A stretch of DNA of 64,000 nucleotides, taken from the NCBI GenBank assembly GCA_963793625.1, contig CAWCAT010000037.1:1-64000 (forward strand). Direction: 5' to 3'. Below are positions 10,121-20,932 of this stretch, piece after piece. Numbering within the stretch: the first letter of the stretch is position 1; each line of letters begins with the position of its first letter. A model generated the notes under the pieces. It saw only the letters and a list, made by a program, of their open reading frames with translations. It ran no database searches and was not told where the DNA came from. This stretch comes from G963668605 sp963793625 (GTDB taxonomy: Bacteria > Acidobacteriota > Terriglobia > Bryobacterales > Bryobacteraceae). The translations under genes were made by a program, and so were the position numbers.

Positions 10121-12754
10121 ATGACGGGATTCCATGATGAGCTTCGGGATCGAGCGCGTTCGGCGGCCGGCGCTCCGGCGCTGTTAGCCCCGGGCAGAGA
10201 CCCGCTCACATTCGGCGGAATGCTGCGGCAGGCGGAGGCAGTAACCGCAACCCTGAGAGGCGCGGGCGTACGCGGCTACGAGGCGGTTGCGGTGGTACTG
10301 CCGGATGGTCCGGAACTCGTCACAACGTTCCTCGGGGTGACTGCGGCGGCTGTTTGCGCACCCCTGAACCCTCTCTTTCGCGAGGCGGAGATCGAGTTCT
10401 GCCTGGCTAGCATCGGCCCGGCGGCGGTCATCACGGACCCCGCGCTCAATTCGCCGGCGGCTACGGTCGCGAGGCGGATGAACATTCCCGTCCTCGAGGC
10501 CACGGCCGGCGCTCGCAAAGCGGAGGTGCGCTCGCCAGATGGTCCGCCGCACAAGGGCATGCGGCATCCGGACGGCGCCGCACTGCTGCTGCACACCTCG
10601 GGCACGACGTCCACGCCGAAGCTTGTTCCCCTGACTCACGCAAATCTCCGGGAGATGGCGGGGAACACGCAGCGAATTCTCGGGCTGACGGCCGCCGACA
10701 GGTTCTTCGGGATGATGCCGCTGTTCCACCTGCAAGGGCTGATGAGCGCATTAGCACAGCTTGCGGCCGGCGGCAGCGTCGTGTGCACGTCCGGCTTCAA
10801 GGCGGAACGGTTCCTCGATTGGCTCCAGGAGTTCCGCCCGACCTGGTACACCGCGGGCCCGGCGCTACACAGGGCGACGCTGGAATCAGCGCGGGCACGG
10901 CAGGACGGATTCGCGCGGGTTCCGCTACGGTTTGTCCGATCAATCGGGGCCGCGATGCCCCCTACGCTGCTGGCGGACCTGGAGACGGCGCTTGGCGTGC
11001 CGGTACTCGAAGGGTACGGGATGACCGAAGCGGGGGTAATCACCAGCAATGCGCTGGGTCCCGGCGAGTACAGGGCCGGTTCGACCGGGAGGAGCGCGGG
11101 CCTCGAGGTCGCGGTCATGGACGGGGATGGCGCGTTCCTGCCGCCGGACCACGACGGAGAGATCGTCGTGCGTGGACCTGCCGTGATGCCGGGGTACGCG
11201 GGTCCGCAAACAGACGGCAGCACGTTCCGTGACGGATGGTTCCGTACGGGCGACTTGGGGCGGCTCGATGCGGTCGGGTTCCTGTACATCACCGGAAGAC
11301 TGAAGGAAATCATCAACCGGGAGGCGAGAAGATCCTGCCGGGGGAGATCGACGACGCGCTCAAGGGTCACCCGGCTGTGGAGGAGGCGACTGCTTTCGGC
11401 GTACCCCATCGAACGCTCGGCGAAGATGTGGCGGCCGCGGTCGTGCTGCGGCGGGGCGCCGAAGTCAGTGAGGGCGAACTTCGGAGTTTTGCGGCGTCGC
11501 GGCTAGCGGAGTTCAAGACACCGCGGCAGATCCTCTTTGTCGAGTCCATCCCGAAGAGCGCGACGGGAAAGCCGAGGCGGGCAGCCCTGGCCGAGCAGGT
11601 GCGGGCCGCGGGCATTCGGGACGCTTCGAATGGCAGGACGGACCCGCCCGAGGCGGTCTTGACCGAAGCGGAACGGAGGATGACGGAGATCTGGGGGCGA
11701 GTGCTGAAGGTGGACCGGCCCGGTCTGCAGGACGACTTTTTCCGTCTCGGCGGCGATTCCTTCGCGCTGACGCTGCTCGTGACGGAGTTGGAATCCGCGT
11801 TCGGATGCGGCCGGCAGACGCTCGAGGCGGCTGGTTTCTTTGCAGAGCCGACTATCGCGACGCTCTGCCGAATCGTCTCCGCGGCAACAGACGCGAAAGC
11901 AGCGGCGCCCGGTCCATTCGTGACGTTGAGCCAAACGGAGATCGCATTCCGTTTTTCTGCTTTCCCGGGGCGGAGGAGAGCCCTCACGGGTTCCGGGCGC
12001 TTTCGGCGCACCTCGGCCCGGACCAACCGTTCCACACAGTGCGCGACCCCAGGCAGCCGGCCGATCGCGGCGTGTATACGGTGGAGCAGGCGGCGGCAAT
12101 GTTCAGCGCCGCCATTCGAGAAAAGCAGCCACGTGGACCGTACATCGTGGGCGGACACTGTTACGGCGGGATGCTCGCGTTCGAGGTGGCACGCCAACTC
12201 CAGGCGGCGGGCGGAGATGTGAGGCTGGTGGTGATGATGGAGTCAGCCGCGCCGGGATACCCGAAAGTCCTCCGGCACTGGCGTGATTACCTGCGGTACA
12301 CACGCCTGCTTCCGCGGGCGGCAGCACACGGCAACTTGAGAATTCGGCCGGCGGATGTGGCGGCGCATCTCGCCTTTCTCGGGAAGCTTTTGGGCAGTAA
12401 GGCGCATGCCGCCGTTCGGCGGCGAGCCACGGCACACCGTGAGCTGAAACCTCTACTGAAGCCGCCGGGAGATGTGTATGGGGCGAACCGCGAGGCGGCG
12501 CGAATCTACGAGCCGCAACGGGCGGCCTTGAAAGTCGTGCAGTTCATAGCGGCGGGGGAAGACCACCGCACACTCATTCTGGATGACCCGCGGCTCGGGT
12601 GGCAGGATGTGGCGGGCGGCGATTCGCCGTCAGGAGCGTGCCCGGCAAATTGATCGGTATGTTCGGCGAGCCGCGCGTGCAGACCCTCGCGGCACAGTTA
12701 CGCGAGTTGCTGGATGCGGAGAACGCAACCGCGACAGGTTTGCGGGCGAAGTGA
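10121..12754 (+). CDS. Single-module adenylation-carrier-thioesterase synthetase, frameshifted
   Basis: Domain order is A-T-TE. The adenylation domain spans about 10121-11620, with AMP-binding LLLHTSGTTSTPKLVPL, EGYGMTEA, WFRTGDLG and ITGRLKEIINRGGEKI, the last across a frameshift at about 11327. The carrier domain follows with FFRLGGDSFALTLL (11737-11778), the phosphopantetheine Ser being in GGDS. The thioesterase domain has the nucleophile elbow GGHCYGGMLAF, with Cys where Ser is usual, and AGEDHRTLILD near the end. Further indels lie near 11945 and 12620. The last reading frame ends LLDAENATATGLRAK at the TGA at 12752-12754. Such stand-alone modules activate one acid and release or dimerise it; the product cannot be read from the sequence. 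Confidence 0.85.
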
Positions 12755-12953
12755 GTTCGCGCTACTGATCCGCGGCCTCCGCCGCATGCGTTTCCCCTAG
12801 CCTTCCCCTGCCGGGCGAAGGTCAAACACGATCCGGCTTCGCACAGGCGATTCCCACGACTGAACAGAGTCGTCCCAGTGTTGCCCGATACATCAACAAC
12901 TTGCGGCGGACCATGAATTGCAGGTCTGAAATACCCAGGAGCAGATTTGGGAC

Positions 12954-13857
12954 GTGATCAAGCGAAACCATTCCCTGGCGGCGGCGATTCTTTCGTCGCG
13001 GCCTCCAAGTTACCGGCGCACTTTTGGCCGCCCCGGCTCTCGCCACTGAGAGCAAGCCCAAACAACCAGATGCCGCGAGACCGCGGCTAACCCGACGCTC
13101 GAAGCCATTCACAGCCTCAGAACCATCCATGGAGACTTCATCGGACAAGCAGGTGCCCGAGGTGGCCGTGAAGGAAGATTCTCGACGCCAGCGTCCGCGC
13201 CGCAAACGCTTCCAGCATGCAGTCGTATTCCATCATCGTGAGCAACGACCCTGTCAAAATACAGAAGCTCACCGGGTATCGCGGGACCTGTCTGCTGCTG
13301 TACTGCGCGGACTACAACCGGCTGATTGACACAGCGGCGCACCTGGGCGCAAGCCAGTTTTACGCCGACAATGTTGAAGCGTTCGTCACCAGCAGCACCA
13401 ACACCATCCTCGCTGCCCAGACAGCCGTCATAGTGCCGCTAAGTCAATGGGGATCGAATTCCATGCTGACCAACGGGATCCACCGGGGCGCGTCGGGCGA
13501 AGCTGGGAAATACTGGACCTGCCCCAGACCGGGTGTTTCCCGCTGATCGCCCTCATTCTGGGCTATCTGAAGACCGGACCCGCGCACCGCATGGGCCGGC
13601 TTCGCGGCTCCGGGCTGATCCACTACGAACGATATCATCGCCTCACCAAGAGCGAACTGGACGAGATCGTTCGGCAAGATGACGATCCGGCCCTTCACCT
13701 CGGCCTGAACGACAACTGGCGTCAGAAGGGCTACGAGCATTACGCCGATTGGTCTACAAGGAGTGGGCTACCGGACGCAAACCGTCGGCCGGCGAGGGCG
13801 GGATCTTCAAGCGGTTAAAGAGGAGCGGGTACATCGACCCTCAGAACGCATCGTGAA
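12954..13857 (+). CDS. Tat-exported nitroreductase-family protein, frameshifted
   Basis: The start is probably the GTG at 12954. If one extra C near 12963 is ignored, the reading is MIKETIPWRRRFFRRG. This continues as a twin-arginine signal (RRRFFRRGLQVTGALLAAP), so folded export with a cofactor is likely. The mature part has LEAIHSLRTIHGDFSDKQVP, NASSMQSYSIIV, LLLYCADYNRL, FVTSSTNTILAAQTAVI, SMLTNGIHRG and LILGYLKTGPAHRM, the pattern of FMN-dependent nitroreductases. Frames change near 13060, 13145, 13175, 13440, 13500 and 13755. An end at IFKRLKRSGYIDPQNAS, stop near 13855, fits. The substrate is unknown. The signal motif is clear only after frame correction. Confidence 0.7.
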
Positions 13858-13938
13858 TGCCGCGTGGATTCACGACGCGCGCAGCAGGAGCACCACGAGC
13901 CCTGCCGTTGTGGTCAGCCCGTGGGGCATACTGAGTCC

Positions 13939-14850
13939 ATGTTGAAACTCGGATTCGTGAGTGCCATTCTGCCGGAACTCAACCTGGAAGACGTGGTGCG
14001 GTTCGCCTCTGCGAACGGTTTTGATGCGGTTGAACTGATGTGCTGGCCGAAAGGCAAGGCCGAGCGCCGCTATGCCGGGGTGACGCACGTTGACGTGAAC
14101 GCGCTGGACGCCTCGGAAGCCGGACGGATTAAGGACCTGATGTCCAATGAGGGCGTCGCGATCAGCGGCCTGGGTACTACCCCAACCCGCTCACGGCGGA
14201 CAGAGCCGAGGCCGACGTTTACATTGCGCACATCCGGAAGGTGATTGACGCCGCCAAGACGCTGGGCGTCGGGGTTATGAACACGTTCGTAGGCCGCGAC
14301 CATGCGAAATCGGTGGAGGACAACTGGCCGAGGTTCCTCGAAGTGTGGCGTCCGCTGGTGAAGTACGCGGGCGACAACGGAGTGAAGATCGGAATTGAGA
14401 ACTGCCCCATGTCGTTCTCCAGGGACGAGTGGCCGGGAGGCAAGAACCTCGCCACCACGCCGGCGATCTGGCGGAGGATGTTCGAGATCCCGGACAGCAA
14501 CTTCGGCCTGAACTTCGACCCCTCGCACCTGGTTTGGCAGGGGATCGACATCCCGCGCGCGGTTCGGGAGTTCGGGAAGCGCTTTGTGCATGCACACGCG
14601 AAGGATGCGCGGGTGGACGCGGACGGCCTGTACAAGAACGGAGTGCTCGCGTACCCGTTGCAGTATCACACCCAAGTTGCCGGGATTGGGGGATGTGGAC
14701 TGGAGTAAGTACATCTCCGCCCTGACCGAATCCGGCTATGACGGACCGGTGTGCATAGAGGTGGAGGACCGGGCGTACGAAGGGTCGCTCGAGACCCGTC
14801 AGGCTTCGCTCATCCAGAGCGGGCGTTATCTGCGGCAGTTCATCGCTTAG
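13939..14850 (+). CDS. Sugar phosphate isomerase/epimerase-like TIM barrel, frameshifted
   Basis: A xylose-isomerase-like TIM barrel of about 303 residues: LGFVSAILPELNLEDVVRFA, NGFDAVELMCWP, TLGVGVMNTFVGRDH, IGIENCPMSF (metal Glu), NFGLNFDPSHLVWQG (Asp/His), RFVHAHAKDA and YDGPVCIEVEDRAYEG. These are the metal ligands of the AP-endonuclease family 2/isomerase superfamily. Frameshifts lie near 14175 and 14680. Homologues are usually sugar or inosose isomerases or epimerases, but no neighbouring catabolic gene specifies the substrate. The ATG at 13939 starts directly at the first beta strand. A strong hairpin follows the stop. Confidence 0.85.
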
Positions 14851-14864
14851 TCCCATCCCAAACG

Positions 14865-14892
14865 TCCCGGCGCAGTCTGTCTTGCGCCGGGA
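14865..14892 (+). terminator. Hairpin after isomerase gene
   Basis: TCCCGGCGCA and TGCGCCGGGA form a perfect 10-bp stem with an 8-base loop, 15 bases after the isomerase stop. No long T run follows, so termination is likely but not certain. Confidence 0.6.
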
Positions 14893-15060
14893 CTACCCCC
14901 ATTCGCACCTCGTACTGCGCTCCCCCTCACCTTGTACCATTACGAGCCCCGATGGTATTTCCAGTACTTCCAAAGTCCTGTTACTCACATTCTCCACAGC
15001 TCGCATCCATTTGAAATATTTGCTGTTACACTCCTCGTGATGAGCCAGGGGAAACTGCAA

Positions 15061-15699
15061 ATGCGTGCTTCTACATTAGTGCTGGTCTTGGTTTTGTCCT
15101 TGGCGACAATACCCGCCGTCGCGGGTCCCACGCTTACCGACCCGGCAACGTTCCAGAGTTCGCTGGAATCCTCGTACGGAATAGAGGATTTCGGTTCGTA
15201 CACATACCATTCGCAACCAGCCATCCCGCTGCGCGTGGGCGACACCGCGTACTGGTTGGACGTCAGTGCGCCTGGCGGGCTGTATATCGTCGACGACCAT
15301 GCCAACTCGCAGCAACCCGAGGACGCTGATCGGCTCCTTCGTGTCGTGACCTTGCACGACACTATGACCATCGCGTTCGGGCCCGGCATAAACGCATTCG
15401 GCGCTACGATGTATCTTACGAACGGCCAGGAGAACCGGGCGGGCGGTCTGACCACGCTGACGTTCACGGATAGCTCAGCCACCCAGTTCACCTATACACT
15501 CGTGGACGCGAGAAGAGACACGTACTTGGCATACTCGCCCGTCTGGGGGAGCTATTTGACGAGTCTGACGATCACTGGCAGCAATCACTTCGTCAGCATG
15601 GACGATGTGGTTGCCGGGTTTGACACTCCCGAGCCCGGCACGATCCTGCTCTGCGGCATCGGCCTGCTTGCGGCTGGGTTCCTGAAGCGTAGGCGGTAG
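15061..15699 (+). CDS. PEP-CTERM sorting domain protein
   Basis: An intact secreted protein of about 212 residues. The ATG at 15061 is preceded by AGGGGAA at good spacing and begins MRASTLVLVLVLSLATIPA, a signal peptide; an in-frame ATG at 15040 is the alternative. The body is rich in Thr, Ser and Gly with beta-sandwich character. The C-terminus is the classic sorting tag: PEP in TPEPGTILLCGIG, a hydrophobic helix, then KRRR. Such proteins are processed by an exosortase and are often tied to exopolysaccharide production. No exosortase gene is in the window. The specific role is unknown. Confidence 0.9.
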   Translation: MRASTLVLVLVLSLATIPAVAGPTLTDPATFQSSLESSYGIEDFGSYTYHSQPAIPLRVGDTAYWLDVSAPGGLYIVDDHANSQQPEDADRLLRVVTLHDTMTIAFGPGINAFGATMYLTNGQENRAGGLTTLTFTDSSATQFTYTLVDARRDTYLAYSPVWGSYLTSLTITGSNHFVSMDDVVAGFDTPEPGTILLCGIGLLAAGFLKRRR

Positions 15700-15721
15700 C
15701 GATTCTCATTGGTTCGACTGC

Positions 15722-15743
15722 GGCGCCGGCTGGTCCGGCGCCC
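15722..15743 (+). terminator. Hairpin after PEP-CTERM gene
   Basis: GGCGCCGG, a 5-base loop, then CCGGCGCC, about 25 bases after the stop. The remaining intergenic stretch to 15980 holds no gene that I can see. Confidence 0.5.
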
Positions 15744-15994
15744 TTCGTATTTGTGGCGCCTCCGACCGCTGATAACCCGCTTCCCTTGTTCCGCGAGGCG
15801 GTGCTGGTCTGATGCTGGCCTTCTGAACCGTTGGGCGCGTTCAGAACGGACCGGCGGTTGCACTTCCATTCAGGTCCGAAAATCCCCATACAACCGTTCA
15901 GCCGCACCGTTGGACGTTCTTCGGGTGTGCATCGGGTTTTTCGGTCCTATACTGCCGATGTACAGGTTTACGCCGTCCACAGGAGGATTCCAGC

Positions 15995-17643
15995 TTGAGT
16001 ACCACCACGTTCTCGCCGACGACCGCGAAGGACTTCAAGGTAATCCAGCCCGAAACGACCCATGGCGGGTCGCGCATCGAGCCGGTCCACAAGGGGCTAC
16101 CGAAGATCACGCAGTCGCTGTGCCCGGAGTGCACCAAGATCATCGAAGCGCCATGTTCGAAGAGAACGGCAAGGTCATGATGGAGAAGACCTGCCCGCAG
16201 CACGGCTATTTCAAGGACACCGTCTATCGCGACGTCAGGCTCTACCTCAAGATGGAGAACTGGGCGTTCGGCGACAACCGCGGCGTTGACGCAACCCGGC
16301 GATCCCGAATGCGAGCCGCTGCCCGGACCAGTGCGGCCTGTGCTCGATGCACACGAGCCACACGGTGCTCGCCAACGTGGACCTGACGAACCGCTGCAAC
16401 CTGACCTGCCCGGTCTGCTTCGCCAACGCCAACGCGGCCGGCTACCTGTACGAGCCCGAGCTTGGAGCAGGTCCGCAGGATGCTCAGTGCGCTGCGCGAC
16501 GAGAGCCGGTGGCGGACCGCATCGTGCAGTTTTCGGGCGGCGAGCCGACCATCTATCCGCACTTCCTGGAAGCCTGCCGGATGGCGAAGGAGATGGGCTT
16601 CTCGCACGTGCAGTGCGCCACCAACGGCATCATGTTCACCGACCTCGAATTCGCGCATGCAGGCGAAGGAAGCCGGCCTGCACACGCTGTACCTGCAGTT
16701 CGACGGCGTCTGCGAGGACATCTACCTGCGCACCCGCGGCGAATCGCTGCTACGAGAAGAAACTCCAGGTGCATCGAGAACGTCCGCAAGGCCGGGATGA
16801 AGATCTGCTTCGTGCCGACGGTGGTGAAGGGGCTCAACGACCACCAGATCGGCGACATCGTCCGGCTGGCGCTGGACAACATCGAGTGCGTGAGCGCGAT
16901 CAGCTTCCAGCCGGTGGCGTTCACGGGCCGCATTTCGCGCAACGCGAACTGGAAGCCAAGCGCTTCACGATGGCGGACGTGGCGCATGGCGTCACGAGCA
17001 GACCGGCATCTGCGGACCCTACGAGGACTGGTTCCCGCTCTCCTGCGTGGCGCCGTTCTCGAAGTTCATCGGCGCGCTGCGCGGCGAGGAGATCCCGACG
17101 CTGACCCGACACCCGCACTGCTCCATGGGCACCTACATGTTCGTGGATAAGAACAAGAAGGCCACGCCGATCACGCGGTTCGTGGATGTCGGGGCGTTCC
17201 TGCAGGACATGGACACGCTGTCGCGAAGCGCGGGCAAGGCAGCGCATCAAGTACTTCTCCGAAGATGAAGACGTGGAATTCGCTGCGCAAGCACTTCCGC
17301 GAAGAGCGCGCGCCGGAGGGCCTCAGCGTTCAACAAGTTCCTGCAAACGCTGCAGGGCCTGATGGACAAGGACTACGGCCGCGGCGAAGCGGAGAAGGAA
17401 GGGTTCACGTACAAGACGCTGATGGTTGCGGGCATGCACTTCATGGATTCCTACAACTACGACATCGAGCGCGTGAAGCGGTGCGTGATTCACTACGCGG
17501 CGCCGAACGGCCTGATTTATCCGTTCTGCGCATACAACTCCGGCCCGACCTACCGCGAGAAGATCGAGCGCAAGTACTCCATGCCGTTCGAGAAGCAGCT
17601 CGATTGGATCGACGGCAAGGGCGAACTGGTCAACATCGGATAG
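15995..17643 (+). CDS. Radical SAM enzyme of the tetraether/membrane-spanning lipid synthase (Tes-like) type, frameshifted
   Basis: The TTG at 15995 has AGGAGGA seven bases upstream. The N-terminal module has SLCPECTKII, then KTCPQHGYF, and further Cys in DQCGLCSMHTSHT, matching extra iron-sulfur ligands. The radical SAM core is DLTNRCNLTCPVCFANAN (CX3CX2C), followed by IVQFSGGEPTIYP, VQCATNGIMF, GMKICFVPTVVKGLND and ISFQPVAFTGR. The end, YPFCAYNSGPTYREKIE, and the length of about 550 residues also fit. This layout is that of the MJ0619/Tes family, which joins lipid chains tail to tail to make membrane-spanning lipids; acidobacteria are known for such lipids. Frameshifts occur near 16150, 16290, 16465, 16660, 16750, 16950, 17000, 17240 and 17325. 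Assignment to lipid synthesis is inference. Confidence 0.7.
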
Positions 17644-17656
17644 CTTCCTCCCAAGG

Positions 17657-17683
17657 ACGCCGGGCCTACCCAGGGCCCGGCGT
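17657..17683 (+). terminator. Terminator hairpin between radical SAM gene and TonB-tailed gene
   Basis: ACGCCGGGCC, a 7-base loop, then GGCCCGGCGT: a perfect 10-bp stem lying between two convergent genes and probably serving both strands. Confidence 0.65.
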
Positions 17684-17700
17684 TCGTCTCAGTTCCCCGC

Positions 17701-19352
17701 CTAATTTGCGCCGGTCCCCGCAAACCTGAACGTGAGGATCATTGGACCCTGCCACAGCCTGCCCGTTCAGCCTGGCCGGTTCGAATTTCCAACGCCTGGC
17801 CGCATCGGCGCGCCGCTGTCCATAACCTTTGGGCACCGAGTCGGTCGCGGTGAACGGCTTGATACTCGAAACCCTCCCATTCGCGTCAACGGTAATCTCC
17901 ACGCTTACCTGAACAGCGGAGCCCCGGACGCCCGCCAGCGCCTGGCGTACAAACAGATTCATGACGGGGCGCGGCTGCTCAATGGGGCGCGGGGGGCGAT
18001 AATCGCTGACGCGCGGGGGCTCCGGCGACGGCTCCCAGCCTTCGCCACATTTTCGGGCGGACGCTCGACGGGAGGGGCCTGGGTGGGCACGGAAACCAAG
18101 GGGCTGGCCCATCGGACCGTCGGGGCTGCGGCCATTTCGGGTGGCACTGAACGACGGGGCCGGGGGATGCCCAGGAGGCGTGAACTCGCGGGTCGCGATA
18201 AGCGGCGGCTCCGGGCGTGCCGTCTTTGAATTCTCTGCCGGGAGCGGTCCGGACGGCACAGGCCTAATCACGAGCGGAGCGCGCCCGGCGGCATCGTGAA
18301 GCTCGCCGGGCGCAAGAACGCGTACGGACTCGGTAACGTTGGGCCCTTTGCCGATGACTTCGAGCTGAATAGTACGTCGCCCGAAGCGGGCGTGTAGAGC
18401 AGGCTTCCTCCCTTGAGTTGGGCCAGGTCGAGGTCAACGACCCTGCTGGACCCGCCATCGGCAATGCTCAGGACCCCCTTGGTCGCGAAGAGGACGGCGG
18501 GTGCATTGCGATCCCAGGTGACGCGGTAGTCCGTGCCACTACGTTCCGCTGTCAGCGCGAGCCGCGGAACGACGGCCCGGGCATACGGCGCCAGCGCCCT
18601 GGGCCGGGCTCCAGCGTGTTACAAAGAACCCCACTGCGGCTGCGGCGAGAAGGAGCAGGGCAATAACGGCGGCTACAAACCAGAAGCGCCGAACCGTGAT
18701 GACGGCCGGAGCGCCGGGCACCCGTTTGGGCAGCGCAGCTTCCGGCGGCGCGGGAGGGACCGTCTGGTCGATAGCGAGAGCGGTTGGAGGGGCTTCGAGT
18801 GAGAATTCGTCGCTAGCGGTTTCGGGGATCTGGCCAAATTGCCAGCACACCAGTCCACCCTTTGCGGCTGTGCCGTCTTGCGCCGGCCGGACAAACAGGA
18901 AGGCGTTGAACGGGGCGGAGAAGTACCGCGCGATCAGCATGAGATCGTCATTGCCCGGGCCCAGAGCGCCCCCGTCGGCTTCGGTGCGGTAATAGCCTAC
19001 CGCGGCCAGAGGGCGATCCGCGCCGGGTCGCCAGCGCGCAAGGGCCAATTCCAGCCGGCGGCGTTCGGAGTTGTCATGCGATTGCGAGAAGCCGCGCCAG
19101 AACCGGCCTTCGATACCCTCAATCGGATTCGACTGTAACCGTATAGGAGCCGGCGTACCGCACCGAGCCAAGGAGCAGGCCGCCGCCTTCGGTCGAATCG
19201 GCCGACGACCGGCGGCGATCTCTAAGAGCACCTCCGGCAGGATGCGAACTGAAATGGATTTGGCGGGCGGCTGCCAGACAAAGTACGATAGACTCTCAGG
19301 CGTGGCCGCGATCAGGCGTCCTGGCCACTGCAGCCGCCGCTCCGAGTCGCAT
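17701..19352 (-). CDS. MPN-like domain membrane protein with TonB-type C-terminus, frameshifted
   Basis: A paralogue of the gene at 19533-20818. The start MRLGAAAA (ATG at 19352) parallels MRFGTEK in the neighbour; a frameshift soon after leads into PPAKSISVRILPEVLLEIAAG. The MPN-like fold continues to AAVGYYRTEADG and LMLIARYFSAPFNAFLFVRP. The JAMM metal residues are not conserved. After a low-complexity stretch comes one membrane helix (FWFVAAVIALLLLAAAAVGFF), then the shared WDRNAP module near 18510. A Pro-rich linker and a TonB C-terminal-like domain follow: VQVSVEITVDANGRVSSI and AARRWKFEPARLNGQAV. It probably spans the inner membrane into the periplasm; function unknown. Frameshifts lie near 19320, 18600, 18380, 18270 and 17810. 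Confidence 0.7.
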
Positions 19353-19532
19353 GCCGAACTTTTGCTCCTTTCCCCGCAAACGATACAGGAGATTATACCC
19401 GACAACGTGGGGAGATCGTGAGAACTTGCAGTACCTACGTTCCACGGCACGTGACCGCATCTGCGCAGGCCAAACAACGCAAAGGGGGCGTTGTTTAGCC
19501 GTCTTCGAATCCACTGCCCCCTTGCTCGGCGC

Positions 19533-20818
19533 TTACAGTCCGTCGTCGAAGAAGCGGCTGACCCGGGCTTTGCGTGCCGGCTTTGGCCGAATGGCATTCT
19601 CAGCAGGTACACGCCGGTCCGCTGCCGCCACCTGTCCGGCGTTCTTGAATTGCGGGTGCGCCTCCTCTTCGTCGGTCCTGGGCATGGCCGGCTCTGAGAC
19701 GGCCGGCTGCATGCCCCTGCCGTCCGCCGGAGAGGCTGTGACGACCCTCAGCGACTCAGAGACGCTCCGCTGTCCATCCTTTAACTCGAGGCGAAAGTTG
19801 ACGTCCTCGCCTGACGGAGCATACGCAACCGTGCCTCCGCGCAGATGCGCGGCCTCCAGCTTGATCTCCTTTCTGAACTGCCCGTCGGAGATCACCAGCA
19901 GGCCCTCCTTCGACCGCGCAACGATGGGCGCGTTGCGGTCCCAACTCACCTGGAGGTAGTTTCCGTTCCGCTCCACCTTGAGCGCCGGGGAGCCTTCACC
20001 ACCACCGGATCCGCCCCTGACGCCCAGGATCTGGTATTCCATCGCTCCCACGCCAAGCACGACCGCTGCGACGGCGGCGGCCTTTTTCAAGTTCAGCCGG
20101 GATCCGAACGCGAACATCGGGACGGCGGCGCGGGCCGGAGCGGCGGCCCTCTCGCGCACCGGTTGTTGCGCGGTTGCCGTCGTTTCCACGGTCGCGGCGA
20201 CGGGTTCGGCGTCCGGCTCGTCCAGGAGCGGCTTCAGCAGTTCCGCCTTGCTAAAGGGGAACTCGCGGTAGGTGGAGTGGCGGCGCATGTCCTCCTCTTC
20301 CCAGAAGAAGAACCGCCTGAACTGGTGCGGGTCGCGTGCGGGCGGACGAGAAGGATCACGTCTTTAGGGTTCGAGAAGTAGGACCGGATAACGGCCATAT
20401 CGTCCTCGTCCAGATACAGCCCGGGACGCGTATGGCTGCGGAAATATCCGACGGCCTGGTGGTTGCCGCCGGTGCGGCGAAGCGCTTTCTCGATGCGCTT
20501 GCGGTCGCCTTCGGAAAGGACGTACGACGGGCCGCGGCGATGCTCGCACGTGACCAGCTCATAATCGTCGATGAAAACCGTGACTTCGCCGGCCGTAAGC
20601 GCAGCCGTCCCGACCACCTTGCCGAGCAGAACGCCTCCGACCTCGGCGCCGCGTTTCGGCACCGCCCAGAACCCTTTCATGATCTCCGCGTGTAGACGAT
20701 CGATGATCTCGTAACTGAGTTGGATGGAAAACGACTGCCCCGGAGTCTTCCACTCATAAAACGCCGGGAGCGAAGACGGGCCGACTGTGGATGCGAACTT
20801 CTCGGTGCCAAATCTCAT
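19533..20818 (-). CDS. MPN/JAB-like domain protein with membrane helix, frameshifted
   Basis: The N-terminal domain resembles JAB1/MPN: RGAEVGGVLLGKVVG, then VGYFRSHTRPGLYLDEDDM and IRSYFSNPKDVILLVRP, ending in FFFWEEED. In active JAMM proteases the motif is H-x-H followed by S-x2-D; here Arg replaces the first His and the Ser/Asp position is altered, so peptidase activity is doubtful. After a frameshift near 20300 come an Ala/Pro linker, a helix (AAAVAAVVLGVGAMEYQIL), and a WDRNAPIV module of about 100 residues with predicted beta structure. The tail is basic (IRPKPARKARVSRFFDDGL). It sits back to back with dnaG and head to tail with its paralogue downstream. Confidence 0.72.
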
Positions 20819-20932
20819 AGCCCCTCGAATCGAATGAGTCCCAGACTTGCAACCCTACGTACTTACATCTTACCTCCGTTCCGGAAACTCGCCTCGCAGC
20901 GCAGCCTGCGCCTGCTAGGATATGGGACTCGA

